DNA of 41,058 bases, taken from NCBI GenBank assembly GCA_026994745.1, contig JALWPZ010000236.1, forward strand, positions 1 to 41,058, written 5' to 3'. The stretch's first letter is position 1. Every line of letters begins with the position of its first letter. The notes beneath the pieces are model-generated. The model was not told where the DNA came from. It saw only the letters and a list, made by a program, of their open reading frames with translations, and did no database searches. A program made the position numbers and the translations under genes. Positions 23,902 through 30,788 of the stretch are shown one piece after another. The stretch is from Campylobacteraceae bacterium (GTDB lineage: Bacteria; Campylobacterota; Campylobacteria; Campylobacterales; Sulfurovaceae).

Positions 23902-24753
23902 ATGAAAAATTATAGGCCAGACGCTTCCAGCTTTGCGGACAAACGGTTCGGACAGAACTTCCTGGAGGATCGAAGCGTCGTGGAACGAATCATCGAAGCG
24001 ATGCCCGAGGATGACCTGCCGGTTGTCGAGATCGGGCCTGGCTTAGGTGATTTAACCAAAGAGCTCGTCCGAGTACGTCGGGTAACGGCGTTCGAAGTGG
24101 ACAAACGGCTGTGTGACTATCTTCGGCGAGAATTCACCGAAGAGATCGCAGACGGCAGACTCCGACTGGAGTGCGGAGATGTTCTGGAACGATGGAGAGA
24201 GGGAAGCCTCGCCGACCGGCCTTACCATCTGGTCGCCAACCTCCCCTACTACATCGCCACCACGATCATCCTGAAAGCCCTGCAGGACCCCCATTGTCGA
24301 TCCACACTCACAATGGTGCAAAAGGAGGTCGCCGAAAAGTTCGCCGCCCGGGAGGGGGATCGGAACTTTTCGGCCCTCTCGGTCCTGGCGGGAAGCGCAG
24401 GGGAGGCGACCATCCGCCTTCTCGTGCCGCCCCAGGCTTTCACCCCACCCCCCAAGGTCGATTCCGCCGTTTTGCAGATCCGAAAGTCCCGCACTCTGGA
24501 AGAGGCATCTTTCGAAGAGTTCCTTCGGCACGCATTTGCGCAGCCGAGGAAGACCCTGATGAAGAATCTCTCCTCCCACTACCCGAAAGCCCGGCTGGAG
24601 CCCCTCTTCGATGAGTGGGGACTCTCTCGGACTCTCCGGCCCCACCAGGTCGGTACGGAGCTCTATCATCGAATCTATCATGCATTGACAAAGGAATCCG
24701 ACCATGGAAAAGAATCAAAAAGAGAATCAAAACAGCAACCCCCAGAACAGTAG
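23902..24753 (+). CDS. rsmA: 16S rRNA dimethyladenosine transferase (KsgA)
   Basis: The enzyme dimethylates A1518 and A1519 of 16S rRNA late in small-subunit assembly. Visible motifs are GQNFLED (residues 17-23), the SAM loop VEIGPGLGDL (42-51), the acidic ribose contact FEVDK and the target-base motif NLPYYI (113-118). The C-terminal domain has VPPQAFTPPPKVDSAVL. ATG 23902 is the only in-frame start, has no Shine-Dalgarno, and forms the end of TATAATG. The last 17 residues (Lys/Gln/Pro-rich tail) lie in a 50-base overlap with the RNase J gene and look like a by-product of it. Confidence 0.94.
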   Translation: MKNYRPDASSFADKRFGQNFLEDRSVVERIIEAMPEDDLPVVEIGPGLGDLTKELVRVRRVTAFEVDKRLCDYLRREFTEEIADGRLRLECGDVLERWREGSLADRPYHLVANLPYYIATTIILKALQDPHCRSTLTMVQKEVAEKFAAREGDRNFSALSVLAGSAGEATIRLLVPPQAFTPPPKVDSAVLQIRKSRTLEEASFEEFLRHAFAQPRKTLMKNLSSHYPKARLEPLFDEWGLSRTLRPHQVGTELYHRIYHALTKESDHGKESKRESKQQPPEQ

Positions 24754-26806
24754 CCGCAACAACAATCGGAATCGCCGGCGCCCCAACCCCTTCCGAAACT
24801 CCCAGAACTCCAACCAGAACTCCTCCGGAGAGAAGCCCCGGCAGGAGGGACAGAGCGGAGAACGGAAAGAGAATCAGAACCAAAACCAGAACCGCTCGGG
24901 CAACAAGCAGGAGGGCCAGCGCAACGACAATCGACGCGGCGGGAACCGAAGCCGCAACGGCGGTAGCGGTAACAATAGCAACCGAAACAGCAACTCGAAC
25001 CGCTCCGGCGGCGGAGGGCGTGGACGGGGCAGTCGGCGGCCCAAGATCGACACCACCGTTCCTCCCGAAATGAGAGCGGCGATCCTGGAGAACGAACGGG
25101 TCCAGGAGGAGCGGATGAACCCCTGGAAGCAGCTGGACCTCAGCGCCAAGGGTAAGCTGCGCTTCACCCCCCTGGGTGGCCTGGGAGAGATCGGCGGGAA
25201 CATCGCCGTGCTGGAGACCGAGAAGGACGCCATCATTATCGACGTGGGGATGAGCTTCCCCGACGAGACGATGCACGGCGTGGATATTCTGGTCCCCGAC
25301 TTCAGTTATCTGCACGCCATCAAAGACAAGATCCGGGGGATCGTCATCACCCACGCCCACGAAGACCACATCGGGGCCGTCCCCTATCTCTTCAAAGAGC
25401 TCAAGTTCCCCATCTACGGCACACCCCTGGCCCTGGCCATGATCGGCAACAAGTTCGACGAGCATGGGCTGCAGGCGGACAAGAAGTACTTCAACTACGT
25501 AGTGAAGCGCAAGATCTACGAGATCGGTGAGTTCAAGGTGGAGTTCATGCATATGACCCACTCCATCATCGACGCCTGCTCTCTGGCGATCCAGACCCCC
25601 ATCGGGACCCTGATCCACACCGCGGACTTCAAGATCGACCATACTCCCATCGACGGCTATACCGCGGATCTGCACCGCTTCGCCCACTACGGAGCCCAGG
25701 GGGTCCTCTGCCTCTTCTCCGACTCCACCAACAGCCACAATCCCGGTTTCACCAAGAGCGAAGCGGTGGTCGGAAAGACCTTCGACAACCTCTTCGAGAT
25801 GGCCAAGGGACGGGTGATCATGTCCACCTTTTCCTCCAACGCCCACCGGATTTTCCAGGCCATCGAGCGGGGAGTGAAGCATGGCCGCAAGATCTGCGTC
25901 ATCGGCCGCTCCATGGAGCGGAACATCGAAACGGTCCGCCGCCTGGGCTACATCGACGTGGACGACAAGCACTTCATCGAGGCCCACGAGGTGAACAAAT
26001 ACAAGGACAGCGAAGTCCTCGTCGTCACCACCGGAAGTCAGGGGGAGACCATGGCCGCCCTCTCGAGAATGGCCACCGACGAACACCGCCACATCAAGCT
26101 CAAGCCCACCGACACCGTCATTATCTCCGCCAGCGCCATTCCCGGCAACGAGGCGAGCGTCTCCAAGCTGTTGAACCTGCTCCTCAAGGCCGGGGTCACC
26201 GTCCGTTACAAGGAGTGCAGCGATATCCATGTCTCGGGCCACGCCTCCCAGGAGGAGCAGAAACTGATCCTGCGTCTGGTGCAGCCCAAGTTCTTCCTGC
26301 CGGTGCACGGAGAGTACAACCACATCGCCGCCCACGCCCGTACCGCCGTCAGCTGCGGTGTGGACGAGCGCAACATTCTGCTGATGAGCGACGGGGACCA
26401 GGTGGAGATCACCCCCAAGTACCTCAAAAAGGTCAAGACCGTCAAGGCGGGCAAGCGCTACATCGACAACCAGAACAACAAAGAGATCTTCGCCGACGTG
26501 GTGGACGACCGGCAGAAACTCTCCACCGAGGGGATCGTCAACATCATCGTCAACATCTCCACCCAGACCGGCAAGATGGTGGACAAACCCGTGGTCATGT
26601 CCCACGGACTGGTGCCCGACCGGGAGGACAAGCAGTTCGCCAAGGATGTGGAGCAGCTGATCGAGAGTTATCTGCTCAACTCCAAGATCGAGCGATCCGC
26701 CAATCCCAAGGTGATCGAGGACGATATCCGGGGTGTGGTCCGCAAGCATATCCTCAAGCGCTACAAGAAATATCCCATCATCATCCCCACGGTATTCCTC
26801 GTCTGA
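24704..26806 (+). CDS. rnj: Ribonuclease J with long disordered N-terminal leader
   Basis: The 700-residue protein is a metallo-beta-lactamase/beta-CASP nuclease that degrades and matures RNA by 5'-3' exonuclease and endonuclease action. The core begins near residue 140 with RFTPLGGLGEIGGN. The zinc motif is THAHEDHIGA near 217, later ligands lie in HTADFKIDHTP, and the beta-CASP part includes MSTFSSNAHR and VSGHASQEEQ with PVHGEYNHI. The first 115 residues are almost entirely Asn, Arg, Gly, Ser and Gln (RGG-like) and must be disordered. Helicobacter RNase J also has a long N-terminal extension used for partner binding, with the helicase RhpA. It overlaps rsmA by 50 bases. Confidence 0.95.
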   Translation: MEKNQKENQNSNPQNSSRNNNRNRRRPNPFRNSQNSNQNSSGEKPRQEGQSGERKENQNQNQNRSGNKQEGQRNDNRRGGNRSRNGGSGNNSNRNSNSNRSGGGGRGRGSRRPKIDTTVPPEMRAAILENERVQEERMNPWKQLDLSAKGKLRFTPLGGLGEIGGNIAVLETEKDAIIIDVGMSFPDETMHGVDILVPDFSYLHAIKDKIRGIVITHAHEDHIGAVPYLFKELKFPIYGTPLALAMIGNKFDEHGLQADKKYFNYVVKRKIYEIGEFKVEFMHMTHSIIDACSLAIQTPIGTLIHTADFKIDHTPIDGYTADLHRFAHYGAQGVLCLFSDSTNSHNPGFTKSEAVVGKTFDNLFEMAKGRVIMSTFSSNAHRIFQAIERGVKHGRKICVIGRSMERNIETVRRLGYIDVDDKHFIEAHEVNKYKDSEVLVVTTGSQGETMAALSRMATDEHRHIKLKPTDTVIISASAIPGNEASVSKLLNLLLKAGVTVRYKECSDIHVSGHASQEEQKLILRLVQPKFFLPVHGEYNHIAAHARTAVSCGVDERNILLMSDGDQVEITPKYLKKVKTVKAGKRYIDNQNNKEIFADVVDDRQKLSTEGIVNIIVNISTQTGKMVDKPVVMSHGLVPDREDKQFAKDVEQLIESYLLNSKIERSANPKVIEDDIRGVVRKHILKRYKKYPIIIPTVFLV

Positions 26807-26838
26807 CCTGCGCGGACCCACTCCGTGGGCCTCTGTGT

Positions 26839-26844
26839 TATAAT
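26839..26844 (+). promoter_or_regulatory. Extended -10 (TGTTATAAT) immediately before kdsD
   Basis: TATAAT ends only seven bases before ATG 26852 and is preceded by TGT. The predicted start site coincides with the ATG, and no Shine-Dalgarno is present, so the transcript may be leaderless. Confidence 0.5.
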
Positions 26845-26851
26845 CCCTCCC

Positions 26852-27844
26852 ATGAATGAATCCCGAGCCCCATCCCATCCCATCGAAAGTGCCCGCGAGA
26901 CCCTGCGCATCGAAGCCGAGGCGTTGCTCGCCGCCCAGGAACGGATCGACGAGCGTTTCACCCAGGCGGTGGAGGGGATCCATGCCCTCCGGGGGAAACT
27001 GATCGTCACCGGGATCGGAAAATCGGGACTGGTGGGGGCGAAGATCGCCGCGACCCTCGCCAGCACCGGAACCCCCAGTTTCTTTCTGCACCCCAGCGAA
27101 GCCCTGCATGGGGATCTGGGGATGATCGGACCCGAGGATGGGGTCCTGGCGATCAGTTACAGCGGGGAGAGCGAAGAACTCTCCAATATCCTGCCTCACA
27201 TCCAACGCTTCGGAATCCCCCTCCTGGCGATGACCGCCGATCCCGATTCGACCCTGGCGGGGTACGCCGAGACGGTGTTGGATATCTCCGTCCCCCGGGA
27301 AGCCTGCCCCCTGGGAGCGGCCCCCACGGCCAGCACGACCCTGACCATGGCCATGGGGGATGCCCTGGCGGTGGCCCTGATGCAAAAGCGGGGCTTCCGG
27401 CAGGAGGATTTCGCGTCCTTCCATCCGGGGGGCAGCCTGGGGCGACGCCTCTTCCTCAAGGCGTCCGACCTGATGCGTACCGAAGGGATCCCTGTCGTCG
27501 AAGCCGAAACCCCTCTGCAGGAGGCGATCGTCGCCATGAGCGAGGGGAAGCTGGGCAATGTCCTGGTGACCCGGGAGGGGAGACTGGAAGCGGTGATGAG
27601 TGACGGGGACTTGCGCCGGGCGCTCATGCGGGAGGACTTCGATATGAAGCGCCCCGTGATCGACTACGCCACCCGCGACCCCCGATCCCTTCCGGAGGGG
27701 GAGACCCTGGCGGTAGAGGCCCTGCGCCTCATCGAGGAGGCCAAGATCCAGCTGCTGCCCATCGTGGATGGGGAAAGGCGCATTCGGGGAGTGCTGCATC
27801 TGCACGACCTGGTGAGTGCGGGTATCAAATCGGAGAAGCGATGA
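26852..27844 (+). CDS. kdsD: Arabinose-5-phosphate isomerase (KdsD/KpsF)
   Basis: The 330-residue enzyme converts ribulose-5-phosphate to arabinose-5-phosphate for Kdo, hence lipopolysaccharide core. The N-terminal SIS domain shows VTGIGKSGLVGAKIAATLAS (about 51-70), ISYSGESEEL and the active-site HPGGSLGRRL near 192. Two CBS domains follow (VSDG-type SDGDLRRALM, and LLPIVDGERRIRGVLHLHDL). ATG 26852 fits family length. It is the first gene of a tight run: its stop overlaps the next start as ATGA, and the next three genes also overlap. Confidence 0.94.
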   Translation: MNESRAPSHPIESARETLRIEAEALLAAQERIDERFTQAVEGIHALRGKLIVTGIGKSGLVGAKIAATLASTGTPSFFLHPSEALHGDLGMIGPEDGVLAISYSGESEELSNILPHIQRFGIPLLAMTADPDSTLAGYAETVLDISVPREACPLGAAPTASTTLTMAMGDALAVALMQKRGFRQEDFASFHPGGSLGRRLFLKASDLMRTEGIPVVEAETPLQEAIVAMSEGKLGNVLVTREGRLEAVMSDGDLRRALMREDFDMKRPVIDYATRDPRSLPEGETLAVEALRLIEEAKIQLLPIVDGERRIRGVLHLHDLVSAGIKSEKR

Positions 27845-28638
27845 ACGAAGAACAAGAAGGCATCCGCCTCAACAAGTACATTTCCCACAACAGTAAATAC
27901 TCGCGCAGAGAAGCCGACCGCCTCATCGAGGAGGGGCTGGTGAGCATCAATCGGATACCGGTCAAAGAGCACGGCACCCTGATCCGACCCGGGGACAGGG
28001 TCAGCATCAAAGGGCGCCCCATTCACCCCCGGAAACGGGGAGAAGTGACCATGGTGGTCTACCACAAGCCCCGGGGGGTCCTGGTGACCAAAAAGGATGA
28101 CCGGGGCCGGGCGACGATCTATCACAAACTGCCGGGCAAATTTCGGCACTTCATCCCGGTGGGACGCCTGGATTACGCTAGCGAAGGGCTGCTTCTGTTA
28201 ACGGACAACCCGGAGGTGGCCGAAACCCTGATGCGTAGCGAGCTGCCCCGAACCTACAATCTGAAGTTGGACCGTCCCGTCACTCCCGAAATGTTCGAAG
28301 CGATGGAGAAGGGGCTGGTTCTGGAGGATGCCCGGGAAGGGGGGCATGAAAAAAGTTCCATCACTCGGATGGAGTTCGCTCCTTTTCTGGAGGCGCGACT
28401 TCGGGGCCAGAGCGGAAAGAACGGGAAGTTGCGGGTGACCATCGCCGAGGGGAAGAACCGCGAGTTGCGCCGGTTCTTCGCCCATTTCGGCGCCAAGGTT
28501 CTGGACCTGAAACGGGTGGCCTACGGATGGGTAGAGTTGGACAACCTCCCCCAGAACAAGACCCGCTACTTCAGCCGAAAAGAGTATGAAACCCTGCACC
28601 AATTTTTGAAGGAGAGCCGTAAGAATGAGAAGAGTTGA
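27841..28638 (+). CDS. RsuA/RluB-type pseudouridine synthase
   Basis: The 265-residue protein begins with an S4 RNA-binding domain (IRLNKYISHNSKYSRREADR) and continues with the RsuA/RluB/E/F catalytic fold: KPRGVLVTKKDD near residue 76, then PVGRLDYASEGLLLLTDN with nucleophile Asp111, and EGKNRELRRFFAHFG near 213. It most resembles RluB, which modifies 23S rRNA, but RsuA cannot be excluded from sequence alone. ATG 27841 overlaps the kdsD stop, with GGAGAA as ribosome site. Confidence 0.9.
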   Translation: MNEEQEGIRLNKYISHNSKYSRREADRLIEEGLVSINRIPVKEHGTLIRPGDRVSIKGRPIHPRKRGEVTMVVYHKPRGVLVTKKDDRGRATIYHKLPGKFRHFIPVGRLDYASEGLLLLTDNPEVAETLMRSELPRTYNLKLDRPVTPEMFEAMEKGLVLEDAREGGHEKSSITRMEFAPFLEARLRGQSGKNGKLRVTIAEGKNRELRRFFAHFGAKVLDLKRVAYGWVELDNLPQNKTRYFSRKEYETLHQFLKESRKNEKS

Positions 28639-29041
28639 GCTGGAGACCAATTACAAGACCGAAATGATCGATATCACCGAAGAGGTGGCCCATGAAGTGA
28701 TGAAGCTGGGGGTCCGGGACGGGCTCTGCACCGTCTTCACCCCCCACACCACCGCTTCGGTGGTCCTTTTCGAAAAGACCGACCCCAAGCTGCGGAGGGA
28801 TTTCCTGGCGTCGCTGAGCCGGATCGCTCCTGCGGAGATGAACTACGAGAGTGAGGGGGACAATACTCCCGCCCACATCAAATCGACCCTCTGCGGCCCC
28901 CGGATCGTTGTGCCGGTGCAGGATGGACAACTCTATCTGGGGGAGTGGCAGGGGATCTTCTTCTGTGAATTCGACGGCCCCCGCCAGGAGCGGGAGTACA
29001 TCATCCAGGTGATCCCCAAGAAGGGCAATTACGACCTTTGA
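28625..29041 (+). CDS. YjbQ family protein (UPF0047)
   Basis: The 138-residue protein has the YjbQ hallmarks: FTPHTTASVVLFE near residue 38, EGDNTPAHIKSTLCGPR near 77 and GQLYLGEWQGIFFCEFDGPR near 100. The conserved His residues form the presumed active site. Family members show weak thiamine-phosphate synthase activity in vitro, but the true role is unsettled. It starts inside the end of the upstream pseudouridine synthase gene (14-base overlap) behind GAAGGAG, and overlaps rarA by four bases. Confidence 0.92.
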   Translation: MRRVELETNYKTEMIDITEEVAHEVMKLGVRDGLCTVFTPHTTASVVLFEKTDPKLRRDFLASLSRIAPAEMNYESEGDNTPAHIKSTLCGPRIVVPVQDGQLYLGEWQGIFFCEFDGPRQEREYIIQVIPKKGNYDL

Positions 29042-30261
29042 TCCCTCTGGCTGTCAAGTATCGCCCCAAAACCCTGGACGAGATGGTGGGGCAGGCGCAT
29101 CTCCTGGGAGAGGGGAAAGCGCTTCGGGTCCTCATCGAAAAAGGGGCCTTGCCCCACAGTTTCCTCTACGGTCCACCCGGTTGCGGAAAGACCACCCTGG
29201 CCCGGATCATCGCCTCTCGCCTGGATCGCCCCTATCATGAGCTCAACGCCACCTCCTTCAAGCTGGAGGAGTTACGAAAACTACTAAAACGATACGAGGG
29301 GTCCCTGCAGGCTCCCCTGCTCTTCATCGATGAGGTACACCGCCTCAGCAAGACCCAGCAGGAGGTCCTGCTGCCGATCATGGAGAAGGGGCGGGTCCTG
29401 ATCGTCGGCGCTTCGACCCAGAACCCCTACTACTCCATGACGGCGGCGATCCGGTCCCGCTCCCACCTCTTCGAGCTGAATGCCATCGATGAAGAGGCGA
29501 TGGGACGCTTCCTGGACCGGGTGTTGGAAGCCGAGGGGATCGAGGTGGAGCCCGAAGCCCGGGAGTACCTGATCCACTCCAGCTCCGGGGATCTGCGGGG
29601 GATGCTCAATCTCCTGGAAAGCGCGGCAGCGGTGGGGTCCCCCGTGGGTCTGGCGACCCTGCGCTCGATCCGTCCCCAGGCCCTGCAGGCGGGCTCCGCC
29701 GAAGCCGACAGCCACTACGAGCTGACCTCGGCGATGATCAAGAGCGTCCGGGGCAGCGACATCGATGCCGGGCTCTATTGGTTGGCACGATTGATCGAAG
29801 GGGGGGAGCCTCCTGAGTTTTTGGCCCGGCGACTGGCGATCCTGGCCGCCGAGGATATCGGCAACGCCAACCCCAACGCCCTGAACCTGGCCGCTTCCAC
29901 GATCACCATCGTGGAGAAGATCGGATATCCCGAAGCCCGGATCCCTCTGGCCCAGCTACTGATCTATCTGGCCTCCTCCCCCAAGTCCAACCGGGCCTAC
30001 GAAGCCATCAACCAGGCGCAGAAATCGGTACGAATCGGTGAGCTCCATCCCGTTCCCTCCCATATCAAGACCCACAGCAAAAACTATCTCTATCCCCACT
30101 CCTGTGGGGGCTGGGTGGAACAGGAGTACCTGCCCACGCCAATGCGTTTCTATGAGAGTTCGGGGATCGGTTTCGAGAAAAAACTGCAGGAGTGGGTGGA
30201 ATCGATCCGTTCGGCAGGGGCGCAGAACGAGAGTGAAGAGAAAGAACAGGGGGGAGGCTAG
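29038..30261 (+). CDS. rarA: Replication-associated recombination protein RarA (MgsA)
   Basis: TTG 29038 overlaps the yjbQ stop as TTGA and begins right at the family's N-terminus (MIPLAVKYRPKTLDEMVGQA). The 407-residue AAA+ ATPase has Walker A GPPGCGKT at 45-52, Walker B LLFIDEVHR near 92, sensor segment VGASTQNPYYSM, and the tetramerisation domain (AILAAEDIGNANPNALNLAA; SPKSNRAYEAINQA). RarA acts at stalled replication forks. Length is slightly short but complete. It ends four bases into the convergent gene at 30258. Confidence 0.94.
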   Translation: MIPLAVKYRPKTLDEMVGQAHLLGEGKALRVLIEKGALPHSFLYGPPGCGKTTLARIIASRLDRPYHELNATSFKLEELRKLLKRYEGSLQAPLLFIDEVHRLSKTQQEVLLPIMEKGRVLIVGASTQNPYYSMTAAIRSRSHLFELNAIDEEAMGRFLDRVLEAEGIEVEPEAREYLIHSSSGDLRGMLNLLESAAAVGSPVGLATLRSIRPQALQAGSAEADSHYELTSAMIKSVRGSDIDAGLYWLARLIEGGEPPEFLARRLAILAAEDIGNANPNALNLAASTITIVEKIGYPEARIPLAQLLIYLASSPKSNRAYEAINQAQKSVRIGELHPVPSHIKTHSKNYLYPHSCGGWVEQEYLPTPMRFYESSGIGFEKKLQEWVESIRSAGAQNESEEKEQGGG

Positions 30262-30671
30262 ATGCTCTCCAGGCGTTTTCGGGCCGTTTCAGAATCGATC
30301 GTTCCCGCCTGGTAGTCGGTCTCGATCTCATCGATCTTTTTGAGGAGGTAGTCGCGGAAAGGAGAGGGCCGTAGGCGCTCGTTCACGAAATTCCGCACCA
30401 ATTCGAAATCCGGGAAGTTCGAGAGCATCTCCTGGCGCAACTGGCTCTCCGCCCAGATCTCCTTGGCCAATTTCATCGGAGCCTTTTTCAGGTCTAGCAC
30501 CGGATTTTCGAGAGCATCTTTCGTGTAATATTTGGCCCACTCCTTCTGCTTCCGCTCGTCCTTGCTCACAAAGCTGTCGGGATCGCTGCGTTCCACGTCT
30601 CCCACGAAATTGAAGACGAAGTAGGCGAAGGCGACTCCCACCCCCAAGAGAATTATGAAACCTTTCAACAT
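30258..30671 (-). CDS. Membrane-anchored hypothetical protein (137 aa)
   Basis: AAGGA sits six bases before ATG 30671. One N-terminal membrane helix (GFIILLGVGVAFAYFVFNF) is followed by a soluble, charged, mostly helical domain of about 110 residues with no Cys and no recognised motif (KKAPMKLAKEIWAESQLRQE; DYLLKKIDEIETDYQAG). It could be an uncleaved anchor with the domain in the periplasm. Its start is 117 bases from the divergent HerA-like ATPase, so the two may share regulation; its stop overlaps that of rarA tail-to-tail. Function not recognised. Confidence 0.75.
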   Translation of the reverse strand: MLKGFIILLGVGVAFAYFVFNFVGDVERSDPDSFVSKDERKQKEWAKYYTKDALENPVLDLKKAPMKLAKEIWAESQLRQEMLSNFPDFELVRNFVNERLRPSPFRDYLLKKIDEIETDYQAGTIDSETARKRLESI

Positions 30672-30788
30672 ATCATTCCTTTTTTCCTGACCCTTATTCC
30701 GGATATTATAGTCTACTTTGACTTGTTAAAGGTTCGATAGGCAATAATGCAAAGAACGCACAAGATTCAAAAGGAGAAAGGGAGGCGA

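Noticed and set aside
23898-23904. TATAAT at the rsmA start codon as a promoter for rsmA
   Set aside because: The hexamer overlaps the ATG itself, so a start site there would remove the only in-frame start codon; it is probably coincidental.
24440-27805. A very long open frame on the minus strand, over 1,100 codons, opposite RNase J and kdsD
   Set aside because: It is antisense to two well-recognised genes, its translation is low-complexity Gly/Asp/His/Val-rich, and it matches no family. High GC and codon bias of the sense genes explain the absence of stops.
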